A DNA stretch of 64,000 nucleotides, from positions 1-64,000 of the forward strand of contig NZ_FOSN01000010.1 in the NCBI RefSeq assembly GCF_900114285.1, read 5' to 3'. The notes below the pieces were generated by a model that saw only the letters and a program-made list of their open reading frames with translations, was not told where the DNA came from and did not search any database. Position 1 is the first letter of the stretch. Each line of letters starts with the position of its first letter. A program made the position numbers and the translations under genes. Below, piece by piece: positions 20,451 through 29,852 of the stretch. Source of the DNA: Methylocapsa palsarum (GTDB taxonomy: Bacteria; Pseudomonadota; Alphaproteobacteria; Rhizobiales; Beijerinckiaceae).

Positions 20451-21209
20451 TCAGACCCGCCCTTTTGTCGATTCGTGGCCAAGACGGTGGACCAGCTCAC
20501 GGATCGCGCCCGCGACAGCGGCCACCAAACTCCCGTCGCAGCCGCGCACGACGATCTCGTTGTGGAACCGCCCGTCCCGGAACGAGGGATAGGAGCCGAT
20601 GGACAGTTCGGGATTGGCCGCGGCGATTTCGCCGAGGGCCTTCGCATAATCACCCTCGAACAACTGGCCGGCGGCGATCGTCTCGACCATGAGGCGCGGA
20701 CCTGTCGAGAGCCGGGGCGCGACGGCGTCGAGCATCGCCTGCATGATCGCGGGAACGCCCGCCATGACGATGACATTGCCGATCTGGAACCCCGGAGCCT
20801 TCGAAATCCTGTTTTCGATCAGCTCCGCCCCGTCCGGAATGAAGGCCATGCGGCGGCGCGCCTCGTTGAGGTCCTCCGGCTTGATGCGCTCAAGAAGAAG
20901 CTTGATCGCGCGCGGATCTTCAGAGATGGCGACGCCGAAGGCCGCCGCCACGGCGTCGGCCGTGATGTCGTCATGAGTCGGGCCGATGCCTCCGGTTGTA
21001 AAGAGATACGTGTAGCGCGTCCGCAGGGCGTTGACCGCGGCGACGATCTCGGCCTTCTCGTCGGCGACGATTCTGACCTCGCGCAGATCGACGCCGATCT
21101 TGGCCAGATAATCGGCGATATAGCCGATATTGGCGTCTTTGGTGCGGCCGGACAGGATCTCGTCGCCTATCACGAGGACCGCCGCCGTCACTGAACCTGT
21201 TTGCGCCAT
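20451..21209 (-). CDS. CinA-like molybdopterin-binding domain protein
   Basis: The 252-residue protein is the N-terminal MoCF-biosynthesis-type domain of CinA without the C-terminal nicotinamide-nucleotide deamidase domain. Visible motifs are VLVIGDEILSGRTKDANIGY, VRIVADEKAEIVAAVNALR and YLFTTGGIGPTHDDITADAV, the nucleotide/pterin-binding loop. Stand-alone forms are common in alphaproteobacteria and are often labelled competence/damage-inducible protein A; related proteins act as ADP-ribose or nucleotide pyrophosphatases. The exact reaction here is unknown. It heads a probable two-gene unit with gpt and has no odd residues. Confidence 0.88.
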   Translation of the reverse strand: MAQTGSVTAAVLVIGDEILSGRTKDANIGYIADYLAKIGVDLREVRIVADEKAEIVAAVNALRTRYTYLFTTGGIGPTHDDITADAVAAAFGVAISEDPRAIKLLLERIKPEDLNEARRRMAFIPDGAELIENRISKAPGFQIGNVIVMAGVPAIMQAMLDAVAPRLSTGPRLMVETIAAGQLFEGDYAKALGEIAAANPELSIGSYPSFRDGRFHNEIVVRGCDGSLVAAVAGAIRELVHRLGHESTKGRV

Positions 21210-21278
21210 GCCCGCTCTCCCGCAGGCTTGCTACCACGAAGAAGGATGAAATTCGATTCGCCCGGGCCGGCCCCAGAC

Positions 21279-21315
21279 CCTCAATCCCTTAAAAGCAGCC
21301 TCAATCTCCTAAAAG
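21279..21315 (+). repeat. Tandem duplication around the YjbQ gene end
   Basis: CCTCAATCCCTTAAAAG (21279-21295) and CCTCAATCTCCTAAAAG (21299-21315) are 15/17 identical with period 20. The right copy includes the last codons and TGA stop of the leftward yjbQ gene, and the left copy is its downstream echo. Confidence 0.88.
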
Positions 21316-21720
21316 ATGCAGCACGATCTCGCGCCTGTGCGGCGCGCTCCGGTGTTCGAACAGATAAACGCCCTGCCACGCGCCGAGGACCATCCGCCCA
21401 TCCGCGACCGGAATCGAAAGCTGAACCTGCGTCAGCGCGGTCCGCAGATGCGCCGGCATATCGTCCTCGCCCTCATCGGCATGGACATAGCGCGCCGGAT
21501 CCCGCGGCACGAGCGCGTCGAAAAACCGTTCGAGATCGTAACGGACATCGGGATCGGCGTTTTCCTGAATCAGCAGCGACGCCGAAGTATGCCGGCAGAA
21601 AACCGTCAATAGTCCCGTCGAAATATGTTCCCCCGCGAGCCAGGACGAGACCTCTCCCGTGATTTCGACAAGGCCCTGGCCTCGGGTCGCGATCAAAAGA
21701 CGATGAAGAACCTGGCGCAT
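21301..21720 (-). CDS. yjbQ: YjbQ family protein (UPF0047, thiamine-phosphate synthase-like)
   Basis: The 139-residue protein belongs to the YjbQ/UPF0047 family, small trimeric proteins credited with weak secondary thiamine-phosphate synthase activity but whose true role is unclear. Diagnostic parts are [19 protein letters not shown] and the C-terminal metal-ligand block [13 protein letters not shown], with histidines in [15 protein letters not shown] chose the ATG at 21720 because family members start near MRQVLHRLL and a GAAGG precedes it. The frame is open for 54 further codons upstream, but these look unlike the family. Divergent from the O-methyltransferase gene. Confidence 0.88.
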   Translation of the reverse strand: MRQVLHRLLIATRGQGLVEITGEVSSWLAGEHISTGLLTVFCRHTSASLLIQENADPDVRYDLERFFDALVPRDPARYVHADEGEDDMPAHLRTALTQVQLSIPVADGRMVLGAWQGVYLFEHRSAPHRREIVLHLLGD

Positions 21721-21910
21721 TGGAACCTTCGCGGAGGCTGGAGCTTCGAAGACGCGGACCTGTGCGCGGCCGCCATTCAACTCTGGCGGAAAATTGACGC
21801 AAAGGCTCGCATCAAGACGCAATCGTCTTTTTCTGGTCACGATCTCAACCCAGAATCGTTCGCCCGCCACAGCATTTCGCACAACCGAATGGCGGAGAGG
21901 AAACGTCCCT

Positions 21911-22921
21911 ATGACGGAACCGGTGACTCCGGCTGCGATTTTTCAGCTTGGCATGGGATTTTGGGGCTCGAAGACGCTGCTCAGCGCGGTCGACCTTGAC
22001 GTTTTCACAGAGCTTGCGGCGGGTCCTCTGGACCTAGACGCGCTGACCTTGAAGCTAGGCCTGCACGAGCGGGGCGCGCGTGATTTTTTCGACGCTCTGG
22101 TCGCGTTGGGCATGCTCGAGCGCAACGGCGGGCTTTATTCAAACACTGCCGAAACCGGGCTTTTTCTGGACCGCAACAAGCCGACTTACGTCGGCGGCCT
22201 TCTCGAAATGGCCAATCATCGCCTGTACCGTTTCTGGGGCGGCTTGACCGAGGCCCTGCGCACAGGACAGCCGCAAAACGAAATCGCCAGCGGCGGCGAT
22301 CTCTTCGCCACGATGTACGCCGATCCGCAAATCCTCGAAGAATTTCTCGAGGCGATGACGGGCGTCAGCCTGGGGGCCGCAAACGCCATCGCCGCCGCCT
22401 TCCCGTTCGACCGATACGCTTCATTCGCAGATATCGGCTGCGCCCAGGGCGGCCTCACCGTCGCGATCGCGAATGCCTACGGCCATTTGTCCGCGACAGG
22501 ATTCGATCTGGCGCCCGTCGGCCCCATTTTCGAAAAATACGTGCGCGGCTTCGGCCTTTCCGACCGAGTCTCGTTTCAGGCGGGAAATTTTTTCTGCGAT
22601 CCCCTTCCAGAAGCCGACGTCCTGATCATGGGACATATTCTGCACGACTGGAATCTGGAGCAAAAGGAAGCGCTCGTCGCCAAGGCCCATGCGGCGCTCA
22701 AGCCGGGCGGCGCGCTCATCATCTACGACGCGATCATCGACGACGACCGCCGTGAGAATTCGTTCGGTCTCCTGATGAGTCTCAACATGCTGATCGAGAC
22801 GCCGGGAGGTTTTGACTATACCGGCGCGGAATGTATCGGATGGCTGCGCAAGGCGGGCTTCACCCAGACCCGGGTGGAGCCCCTCGGCGGCGCCGATTCG
22901 ATGATCGTCGGCGTCAAATAG
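21911..22921 (+). CDS. SAM-dependent O-methyltransferase (family 2)
   Basis: The 336-residue protein combines an N-terminal dimerisation winged helix (about 1-90: [19 protein letters not shown]) with a methyltransferase domain. The SAM loop is [20 protein letters not shown], and the catalytic-base region has [20 protein letters not shown], where His and Asp occur as in caffeate and hydroxyneurosporene methyltransferases. It is likely to methylate a hydroxyl of a small aromatic, polyketide or carotenoid substrate, not predictable here. The ATG at 21911 is preferred over an upstream frame start at 21794 because GGAGAGGAAAC precedes it and domain homology begins there. No biosynthetic cluster surrounds it. 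Confidence 0.88.
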   Translation: MTEPVTPAAIFQLGMGFWGSKTLLSAVDLDVFTELAAGPLDLDALTLKLGLHERGARDFFDALVALGMLERNGGLYSNTAETGLFLDRNKPTYVGGLLEMANHRLYRFWGGLTEALRTGQPQNEIASGGDLFATMYADPQILEEFLEAMTGVSLGAANAIAAAFPFDRYASFADIGCAQGGLTVAIANAYGHLSATGFDLAPVGPIFEKYVRGFGLSDRVSFQAGNFFCDPLPEADVLIMGHILHDWNLEQKEALVAKAHAALKPGGALIIYDAIIDDDRRENSFGLLMSLNMLIETPGGFDYTGAECIGWLRKAGFTQTRVEPLGGADSMIVGVK

Positions 22922-22941
22922 ATCACGGCCTCTTTAAATTA

Positions 22942-22977
22942 GTTCGCAAGCGCTTCATAAGTTCTCGAGCGCTTCAT
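22942..22977 (+). repeat. Tandem duplication at the end of the FAD enzyme gene
   Basis: GTTCGCAAGCGCTTCAT (22942-22958) and GTTCTCGAGCGCTTCAT (22961-22977) are 15/17 identical with period 19. The right copy is coding; the left copy overlaps the TGA stop of the leftward gene and the spacer. Confidence 0.88.
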
Positions 22978-24772
22978 TGGCGGCGCGAAGTCCCGAACTC
23001 AGGGCGCATTCGACCGAAGGAGCGCCTTCGCTGTCCTGACCCGCGAAGGAGATGCGTCCGAGCGGCGCGAAGGCGATGCGGCGGGGCGCCCGGGCGCGGT
23101 CCAGCCGCCCGTTGGCGTCATGGGAATCGCCGAACACCGAAGTGGTCGTAGGCAGGATCATTCCGTGTCCCCAGCGGTAGAGACTGATCGACGTCACGTC
23201 GCGCTCGAAGTCGAATTTCGCTCCGCCCAGAATTCTCGACAGATCCTCCTTCAGCGACGTCTCATAAGCCGAGAACGGCGTCCGCAGCAGGCGCAAACGC
23301 TCCTTTGCGAAATCCTCCGGCGGCGCAGTATTGCCTCCAAAGACGGTCAGCACGGTCGGGCGGTCCGGCTGGTCCGCGCCCCGCCCCGCCCAGTCCGCGA
23401 CAATGAAACTCGCCCAGTCCCGGCTGCCCCACCAATATTGATTGTATCCAAGGCCGAGGTCCGCCAGAGACGAGGCGCTGCTTATGCCGACATTGGCGAC
23501 GATGGCGGGCGCTGTGTTCAACGCGCTCCAGGCCTTGATGCGGGACGCGTCGCTCATGTGAGCGGTCAGGCGCCGCGCGGCGTGCGACTGGCACGCAAGG
23601 ATGACGGCGCTTGCGGTCGCGCGGAGGAACCTCATGTTTTCGACGTAGACGACCGCCGGCTTGGCATTTCCGGCCGGCGCGCCCTGATCCGCCCGCAGCG
23701 CCACTGCATTGAGGCGGATCGCGACCGGATGGCGCCCCTGCTCCGGGTCGGTCAGCCAGCGAGCGAGTCGTTTCGCCAATTCGGAAGTTCCGCCGGGAAA
23801 GGTGAAGAGGTCGCCATATTCCGCGTTGAGGAAGCTGATCGAGGTGTGGGCGTTGACAAGGGACGCCGGTCCGCCGATCGCGTCGATGGCGTAGCGCGTG
23901 TAGAAATCCGAAACCAACGGATCACAATGCAGGACATCGCGAAGGTAGGCGTCGAGCGTCATTTCGGAGAGATAATCGTAGGCGGGACTGCTCGCGTCGG
24001 CCGGATCGGTCGGCGCACCCTCGACGTCGGACCATGCCTTGAACGCCGTCCGGCAGCGCAGGAGATCCTCCACCACCGGCGCGGCATAGGGAACGTCCTT
24101 CAGCCCTTCCCCGTAGGTGTCGATGTTCCAGCCGCGACGCCCCGCCTTCACGCCCGGCGTCTCGGCGTCGAAGAAATAGCTGTACATCGGGCTCGCGATC
24201 CTGAACGCCTCCCATTCGACGCCAAGTCCGCCGTAAAGCTCCTTTTGAAAATCGGCGTAGGGAGCGACGCAATAGGCGCCGCCTGTCGACGCGGTCACGG
24301 GAAGCGGCGGCCCCTGATCGCGCGCCGCATTGCCGCCGAGATGAGCGTTGGCGTCGATCAGCAGGATCCTTGTTTCGGGACGCCGCCGCAGAATATAGAA
24401 CGCGGCGGAAAGGCCCGAGAGACCGCCGCCGACGATGACGACGTCATAATCGCCCGCTTCGGAAATCTCGAAGCGGCCTTCATGGCCGTCGCAGCCTGCC
24501 GCAAGAGACACGCGTCCGGGTTCGAAGCGCAACCGCTCGTCCCGCAGCCAGTGTGCGACATTGAAGGCCGACGGCAGATTGCCGCTCCGCAGCGCGCGGG
24601 GATCGCGGCCGATTTCGCCGTCGCAGGCGTTGGCGTACTCCCCGGCGGCGGCGGCTTCGAGGGAAGACGGCCCAGCGAGGCCCGAGGAGGCGATGAGGGC
24701 GCCGTTCAGAAAATCGCGTCTTGAAATCGCGGAAAACGCTCGACCGCCGGCGGAAGTTGGGGTTCTTGCCAT
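22955..24772 (-). CDS. Tat-exported FAD/NAD(P)-binding oxidoreductase
   Basis: The 605-residue enzyme starts with a twin-arginine signal (SRRDFLNGALIASSGLAG, residues 17-34) and is therefore folded before export to the periplasm. The FAD motif DYDVVIVGGGLSGLSAAFY lies near residue 108, followed by TRILLIDANAHLGGNAARD. The remainder resembles large amine-oxidase/phytoene-desaturase-like flavoproteins, with the usual C-terminal FAD-contact block ISFAGQDSEGAPSVECALSS. The substrate is not predictable. It converges on the O-methyltransferase gene with a 33-bp gap. A second nearby gene encodes an amino-acid-type permease, divergent from it, but a functional link is speculative. Confidence 0.87.
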   Translation of the reverse strand: MARTPTSAGGRAFSAISRRDFLNGALIASSGLAGPSSLEAAAAGEYANACDGEIGRDPRALRSGNLPSAFNVAHWLRDERLRFEPGRVSLAAGCDGHEGRFEISEAGDYDVVIVGGGLSGLSAAFYILRRRPETRILLIDANAHLGGNAARDQGPPLPVTASTGGAYCVAPYADFQKELYGGLGVEWEAFRIASPMYSYFFDAETPGVKAGRRGWNIDTYGEGLKDVPYAAPVVEDLLRCRTAFKAWSDVEGAPTDPADASSPAYDYLSEMTLDAYLRDVLHCDPLVSDFYTRYAIDAIGGPASLVNAHTSISFLNAEYGDLFTFPGGTSELAKRLARWLTDPEQGRHPVAIRLNAVALRADQGAPAGNAKPAVVYVENMRFLRATASAVILACQSHAARRLTAHMSDASRIKAWSALNTAPAIVANVGISSASSLADLGLGYNQYWWGSRDWASFIVADWAGRGADQPDRPTVLTVFGGNTAPPEDFAKERLRLLRTPFSAYETSLKEDLSRILGGAKFDFERDVTSISLYRWGHGMILPTTTSVFGDSHDANGRLDRARAPRRIAFAPLGRISFAGQDSEGAPSVECALSSGLRAANEALENL

Positions 24773-24946
24773 GTCGCGAGCCGTTGTTGTCAGGTCCAGA
24801 CGCGGCTGGCCTCGAAATTCCTTGTCGCGTCCGCTCCGCGCCTGCCTGGCCTAACATGTGTCCGCGGACGCTCGACCGGAAATTTGGCCGGAGATTTGAA
24901 TGAGTCCTGGATCACATTATCACCCGCGCCCTTCGAGAGGAACAAC

Positions 24947-26365
24947 GTGATCCATCGCAAGACGCCTCACGCCCTGAAGGCGGGGGCGCTGGGCTTTCTC
25001 GACGCCGCGGTCATGGCCGTCGCGGGCTCGGCCCCCGGCTATTCGATCACGGCGACCACGGCGGCGCTGATCGCCGCCGCCGGAACCGCCGGACCGGCGG
25101 CGCTTTGCCTCGGCTTCCTGCCGATGCTCGGAATCGCCCTCGCCTTCTCCCATCTCAACAAATGGCGCCCCGACGCCGGCGCAGCCTATGTCTGGGTCGG
25201 GCGCTCGATCAATCCGGAACTCGGCTTTCTCGCCGGCTGGGCGCTGCTGAGCCTGTCGACCACCTTCATGGTGGCGGCGGCGCTTCCGGCGGGCGAAGCG
25301 ACGCTTGAACTCATCGCACCAGGGCGGGTTCACGATGTCGCCTTCGCGACGGGCGCCGGGGTGGTCTGGTTCCTCGCCGTCCTCGCCCTGGTGACCTGCG
25401 GCATCACCGCCAGCGCCAGGGCGCAGGTCGCAATGACCTCGCTCGAAATCCTCGCCCTTCTGCTGATCGGCGTTTTCGCGGTCTGGAACGCGCGGGCGGC
25501 GCCGGTCACGCCATTTTCCTGGTCCTGGTTTTCGCCTTCGGCCTTCGGCGCGTTCCCCGTCTTCGCCGCAAGCATGCTGGTCTCGATCTTCTATTTTTTC
25601 GGCTGGGACGTGGCCTCCAATCTCGCCGAGGAGACGGCCGACGCCGACAGGACCGCGGGCTTCAGCGGCGTCGCCGGGGTGCTGGTGATCTTCGCGCTGT
25701 TCCTGCTGGCCCAGGTCGCCGTGCAAATGTCGCTGACTCCCGATGTGATCGAGGCCAACGCCGCGGACCTTCTTCCGGCCCTCGGTCGCGCGGCGTTCGG
25801 CGAAAAGGGCCGCGCCATCGCCGTCCTCGCGGTCATGGTCAGCGCCGTCGCGACGATCGAGACGCAACTCCTGCAGACCACGAGACTTCTGTTTTCGATG
25901 GCGCGGGACAACGTGATCGCCGAGCCGTTGGGACGGCTCCATTCCCGCTTCCAGACGCCGTGGGTCGCAGGATTCGCCGTCGGCGGCGTTTCGCTGCTTC
26001 TTTTCGCGGCGGCGGCGGCGGCGCCGACTGTCAATCAGCTGATGGGCGACCTCATCAGCGCGATTGGCGTGCAGGTCGCCTTCTATTACGCGCTCGCGGG
26101 CGCGGCCTGTTTCTGGTTCTACAGGCCGGTCTTGCGCGACAATTGGACGACGCTTGTGTTCGCCGGACTCGTCCCGCTGGCGTCAGCGATATTTGTCGCG
26201 TTCATCGGGCTTTATCAATTGCCGGCGCTCGGATGGCGCGTCTCCGCCATGGCCGTCGGAGCGATCCTGATCGGAGCGGCGCCGATGTGGTATTATCGCA
26301 AACTCTATCGCAGCACGTTCTATTCGGCCCCGCTGGAGCGCGCAGGCGCGTCACCAGATCGATAG
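24947..26365 (+). CDS. APC-family amino acid permease
   Basis: The 472-residue inner-membrane protein has about twelve hydrophobic segments and begins with HALKAGALGFLDAAVMAVAG followed by SAPGYSITATTAAL, the TM1 unwound-helix motif of APC transporters (GSAPGYS). WRPDAGAAYVWVGRSINP is the conserved TM3 loop. It likely imports an amino acid or amine; the substrate is unknown. I place the start at a GTG at 24947, since GAGAGG precedes it by six bases and upstream residues are not membrane-like. The 3' end overlaps the convergent PAP2 gene by 15 bp. Confidence 0.88.
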   Translation: MIHRKTPHALKAGALGFLDAAVMAVAGSAPGYSITATTAALIAAAGTAGPAALCLGFLPMLGIALAFSHLNKWRPDAGAAYVWVGRSINPELGFLAGWALLSLSTTFMVAAALPAGEATLELIAPGRVHDVAFATGAGVVWFLAVLALVTCGITASARAQVAMTSLEILALLLIGVFAVWNARAAPVTPFSWSWFSPSAFGAFPVFAASMLVSIFYFFGWDVASNLAEETADADRTAGFSGVAGVLVIFALFLLAQVAVQMSLTPDVIEANAADLLPALGRAAFGEKGRAIAVLAVMVSAVATIETQLLQTTRLLFSMARDNVIAEPLGRLHSRFQTPWVAGFAVGGVSLLLFAAAAAAPTVNQLMGDLISAIGVQVAFYYALAGAACFWFYRPVLRDNWTTLVFAGLVPLASAIFVAFIGLYQLPALGWRVSAMAVGAILIGAAPMWYYRKLYRSTFYSAPLERAGASPDR

Positions 26366-27100
26366 AAAGCAGATCGAAAGCGGATATGCGAGCACGACGC
26401 CGAGGGCTGTGCCCGCGAAAATATCGCTCGGGTAGTGGTGCGCCGTCGCGATTCGCGACCAGGCCATGCACGCCATCAAAACCAACGAAGCCAACGCCGT
26501 CGCGGGCCAAACCAGGACGATCGGCACCAACACGCCGGACAATGTCATGACATGTCCGCTGGGAAACGAATGCTCGTCGAGAACCGCGAGGAGCGAGCGA
26601 AGATCGGGATCCGCCTTGAACGGGCGCTGGCGGCCGACGCGTCTTTTGATGGACGGATAAAGGCAATGCAGGAGCAAAGCGTTCAAGCCGCCGAGGACGG
26701 CGACCCTGAAAGCGTCTCGGCCGAGGAACTGAAACACCAGGGCCCCGAGGATCAGATAGATCCAGCCGTTGCCCAATTTGCTCATCACGATCGCGCAGGC
26801 CCGCCCGAGGGTAAAATGAGACGAGCGGGCGATGAACCGGACGGCGGCGAGGTCCGCGTCGTGAAGCCTTCCCATCCAGACCGCCGTCTTGGATCCGTCA
26901 ACGTTCGGGAAGCCTGAATCTCCAAAGCAGGATGATCTGCTCCATGCAGACTTGAACCAGCTCCAGGAAGCCTTGGACACACTGTAGGAAGACTTGGGAA
27001 GATCATCGCGCAAGAAAGCCATGTGCGAGACATAAGGCAGTGTGACGGCGTTTTCGTGACGGCTTTTTTGCATTGCCTTGACAATCCCGCCCGAATTCAC
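26351..27100 (-). CDS. PAP2-family membrane phosphatase
   Basis: The 249-residue protein contains the complete three-part PAP2 signature: KRRVGRQRPF (about residue 153), FPSGHVMTLS (about 177) and SRIATAHHYPSDIFAG (about 215), in a bundle of about five membrane helices. It probably dephosphorylates a lipid phosphate such as undecaprenyl pyrophosphate, phosphatidic acid or a lipid A phosphate at the outer face of the inner membrane. The first 60 residues are not part of the domain and the start is uncertain (ATGs also at codons 10 and 27). Its last codons overlap the end of the permease gene on the other strand. Confidence 0.9.
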   Translation of the reverse strand: MNSGGIVKAMQKSRHENAVTLPYVSHMAFLRDDLPKSSYSVSKASWSWFKSAWSRSSCFGDSGFPNVDGSKTAVWMGRLHDADLAAVRFIARSSHFTLGRACAIVMSKLGNGWIYLILGALVFQFLGRDAFRVAVLGGLNALLLHCLYPSIKRRVGRQRPFKADPDLRSLLAVLDEHSFPSGHVMTLSGVLVPIVLVWPATALASLVLMACMAWSRIATAHHYPSDIFAGTALGVVLAYPLSICFLSIW

Positions 27101-27127
27101 AACCGGGCCGAAGGGTTCGGCGGAACG

Positions 27128-27904
27128 TCAAAAGTGCTCGAGGCCGATCATTTTTGCGACGGTCTCCACTTCGCTCGGCGTATTCCCGCCCGAAGCCTCG
27201 CCCGGCTGGTATCTCGCGATCAACTCCGACCGCGCCTTCGCGATCTGCTTTTTCAGCACCCTGAGATCCTCGACGGGAACGCCCTCCCCCTTGCGCCGCG
27301 CCGCCTCATCGGCGGCCTTGAGGTCGAATTCCTTGAGGGCTTCCCATTGGGTTTTCGCGCTTTCCGGAAGGTGTGTGGACGAAAGGCGCTGGTAGAGCGC
27401 GTATTTCTTTTCCGACCGGCTGAAGTCGTTCGCCTCTTTCGCGGAGAGGCCGGCCGCTTTCAAAGCCTGATAACGCAATGCAACGCGCGATCTCGACTCG
27501 GGCGCGACGGACGCTTCGGATGGCTGATCGCCGGCCGGAAGGGAGGCAACCGCCTCGCACTCGTTCGCGGCGGCGGGGACGGAAGCGACTTTCTTGCGGG
27601 GAGAAGCGGACTTCGCTCGCAAGGAGGGTTTGGCGGCGGGCGGCGGCCTCGGCGTCCTTCGGTTTGCGCTGTTCTCGGCCGGCGGAGCACTGGACGCCGC
27701 AGCGGGATCGGCCGGCGCCGGAACTTCGACGCGGCCCAAAGTCGCGGCGCGTCCGGCCGCGTCTCCTGGAAAGAAGGCCCGGTCGAGCGGTCCGCCTGTA
27801 TCGGAAGAGACGGCTTTGCGCTGGTTCGAGGTAAATGTCGCGCCGAGCATTTCAGCGACGCCAAGCACGGCTTCTTTGAGGAACGATCCGATAGTGCGAA
27901 ACAT
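27128..27904 (-). CDS. Hypothetical protein with Ala/Pro-rich basic linker
   Basis: I do not recognise this 258-residue product. Residues 1-25 (MFRTIGSFLKEAVLGVAEML) form a short amphipathic or weakly hydrophobic helix without a clear cleavage site. Residues 40-125 are a low-complexity Ala/Pro/Lys/Arg linker. Residues 135-255 are helical and charged, with RYQALKAAGLSAKEANDFSR and an Arg/Lys-rich coiled part. Third-position GC and codon use look native. It lies between the PAP2 gene and the VanX-like gene on the same strand. The basic linker could bind nucleic acid or peptidoglycan, which is only a guess. Confidence 0.7.
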   Translation of the reverse strand: MFRTIGSFLKEAVLGVAEMLGATFTSNQRKAVSSDTGGPLDRAFFPGDAAGRAATLGRVEVPAPADPAAASSAPPAENSANRRTPRPPPAAKPSLRAKSASPRKKVASVPAAANECEAVASLPAGDQPSEASVAPESRSRVALRYQALKAAGLSAKEANDFSRSEKKYALYQRLSSTHLPESAKTQWEALKEFDLKAADEAARRKGEGVPVEDLRVLKKQIAKARSELIARYQPGEASGGNTPSEVETVAKMIGLEHF

Positions 27905-28299
27905 GCGCGTCGGCTCCCTTCACAACGCCCGGGGCGGAACGCTGAGAACACAGCCTTCCTGCGTCAGGCTCTTTCCAAGGTCGCGGTCCAAAAGTCGCGG
28001 TCCAAGTTCGCGCCCAAGACGCGTTTCCAAGTCGCCTTCGAGGCCAGCGTGAGCGCTATTTCGGGCCTTTCCGCGGACCTTCACGGCGGCGTTCGATCAG
28101 TCCTGCCTCCGATCGGCGCGACAGATTCCTGCTTAGCATTCGACGATTATATCCAAACGACAATCGTCGCCTGCGCCGGGCAGGCCGGCGCGCCGCGTTT
28201 CATATTCCCGCCCGGAATGGGACGCGAGTGAGGCCGGGACATGGACGGCCGAAGGCAAATGCCGGAAAGCGCCCCGCAAACCGGGAGAAGCCGAACGAA
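27905..28299. other. 395-bp spacer between the VanX-like and hypothetical genes
   Basis: No gene is supported here. The spacer holds a tandem duplication GTCGCGGTCCAA at 27980-27991 and 27994-28005, and an inverted repeat CGACGATT (28141-28148) with AATCGTCG (28162-28169) and a 13-nt loop. The latter could be an operator or a hairpin after the VanX-like gene. Nothing else stands out. Confidence 0.6.
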
Positions 28300-28968
28300 C
28301 TATTCGATCTCGAAATCGCAAGGAGCGGCGTCCTTGACGCCCTCCAGCGTGAAATGCCACCATTCCTGATCGAAATTGGCGAATCCGTGAGCCCGCATCA
28401 GAGCAACGAGCCGCTCCCGGTTCTGCCGCGCGGTGGCGCTGATCGCGGGGCTTCGCGTCGCCGAAATGTCGTCGAAGAGATCAAAATGCGCGCCGAAATC
28501 GAGACCGGCGAAGGCGAGATCGACCGCGACCCCGGTGGAATGGGCGGAGTTTTTCGCGATATAGCCCCGCTCGAACAGCGCGCGCTTGTCGATATGCGGG
28601 TAATATTCGGCTTTTTGGGTCTGATCCGCTCCGTCCTGCGCCCATTCGATGAAAGCTCGGGTCGCCCGCTGCGGCCGGTAGCAGTCGTAGACGACAAGCC
28701 GCAGTCCGATCTTTTCGGCGTCCTTTTGCGCGGCCGCGAGCGCCTCGGCCGCCTCCCGCCTCAACCAGCATCGGGGCGCTCCATAGCCTGGCAAAGGACG
28801 GCCGATGAAATTGTTGGCGCCGGCGTAGCGCATGTCCTGTTGTACGCCGGGAGCGAGGTCGGCGAGGCGGACGAATCCTTCGGGCCGCTCGGCGCGCGCC
28901 GCGGCGCAACCGCAGGCGGGGCCCAAAGTCAAAAGGCTTATTGCGACCTGAGCGCCCCCGATCAACAT
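28300..28968 (-). CDS. D-Ala-D-Ala dipeptidase (VanX/DdpX family, M15D), exported
   Basis: The 222-residue zinc peptidase hydrolyses D-alanyl-D-alanine. An N-terminal signal or lipoprotein-like leader is visible (MLIGGAQVAISLLTLGPACG, a cysteine follows a short hydrophobic stretch). Zinc ligands are in SAHSTGVAVDLAF (His and Asp) and in the C-terminal EWWHFTLEG (catalytic Glu and His). The substrate arginine lies in VVYDCYRPQRATR. In non-resistant Gram-negatives such enzymes recycle peptidoglycan dipeptides. It is not linked to vanH/vanA-type genes, so glycopeptide resistance is not implied. Confidence 0.92.
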   Translation of the reverse strand: MLIGGAQVAISLLTLGPACGCAAARAERPEGFVRLADLAPGVQQDMRYAGANNFIGRPLPGYGAPRCWLRREAAEALAAAQKDAEKIGLRLVVYDCYRPQRATRAFIEWAQDGADQTQKAEYYPHIDKRALFERGYIAKNSAHSTGVAVDLAFAGLDFGAHFDLFDDISATRSPAISATARQNRERLVALMRAHGFANFDQEWWHFTLEGVKDAAPCDFEIE

Positions 28969-29211
28969 TCGCCTGACCTTTCGTCTTGGGCCGGGCCGAG
29001 TTTCCAGCCAAGCTTCGCTGGACTATAAAGGCCCTGCGCGGCGGGTCCAGCCCCCGCCGCGCAGGGCCTGCCGCGGTCTTGTGTCCCGCGCGCCTCACGA
29101 CCACATATCGTCTACGCCACCAGGCGTCGCGGCGGGAAAACCAGGGGCGGCGATGAGATTTGCCTCGGGCTTTTGAGGATCTATTCTCGCACATGATCAA
29201 CTTCGCCGCGC

Positions 29212-29234
29212 GAACTTGGCGAGAGAACTTGGCG
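29212..29234 (+). repeat. Short tandem duplication before the RDD gene
   Basis: GAACTTGGCG occurs at 29212-29221 and 29225-29234 (period 13), inside the presumed 5' leader of the RDD-family gene. No regulatory role is shown. Confidence 0.8.
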
Positions 29235-29255
29235 GAAAGACAAGGACCTTTCAAA

Positions 29256-29729
29256 ATGCGCGACACGAACGGTTTCGACAGACCGGCGCTTGCGCCGCCG
29301 GTTTTCATGCAGACCTATCTCCCGCCCAACGCGCTCGAGGGCGTGCGCACGCGTCGCATGATCGCTCTCCTGCTCGACCTTGTTCTAGTGTCGATCTTGT
29401 CCTTCGCTGCGTGGTTTGGGCTGGCGGTCCTGACCCTTGGCCTTTCGATCATGATCCTGCCGCCCCTGTTTCCGCTCATCGCATTTTTCTATAACGGGCT
29501 CACGATTTCGGGCTGGCGCATGGCGACGCCCGGCATGCAGACGATGGACCTTGAAATGAGATTGACCGACGGCCGGCGGACTCCGTTCCTGAATGCGGCG
29601 GCGCATGCGGTGCTGTTTTACATCAGCTCGCTGTTTCCGCCTGTCTTTCTGGTTTCGCTCGTCAATGATTCAAAGCGGTGCGTGCACGATATTCTTGCAG
29701 GGGTGATCATCACCCGCCGGCCGGTCTAG
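29256..29729 (+). CDS. RDD family membrane protein
   Basis: The 157-residue protein has three hydrophobic segments (about 38-60, 63-80 and 110-130) and the family's Arg/Asp residues in RTRRMIALLLDLVLVSIL, TPGMQTMDLEMR, and SKRCVHDILAGVIITRR. RDD proteins are small inner-membrane proteins of uncertain function, some proposed as transporters or antiporters. I chose the ATG at 29256 because it is preceded by AAGGACC and gives a normal family length. It stands 123 bp upstream of the arginyltransferase gene, an arrangement seen in related bacteria, so co-transcription is likely. Confidence 0.88.
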   Translation: MRDTNGFDRPALAPPVFMQTYLPPNALEGVRTRRMIALLLDLVLVSILSFAAWFGLAVLTLGLSIMILPPLFPLIAFFYNGLTISGWRMATPGMQTMDLEMRLTDGRRTPFLNAAAHAVLFYISSLFPPVFLVSLVNDSKRCVHDILAGVIITRRPV

Positions 29730-29852
29730 ATCCTGACCGGGCTGGAACGGGGCGGGAACCCGCCGATTCGCGGTCTGGCACTTGCGCCCCGCCGGGAAAG
29801 CGTTAGCCTCTTTGAATCTGGACCGTAAACAGGAACCAAGGGGCCGACCAGC

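Noticed and set aside
28300..28968. Vancomycin resistance determinant
   Set aside because: Only a lone VanX-type dipeptidase is present, with no vanH or vanA ligase partner; a peptidoglycan recycling role is more likely.
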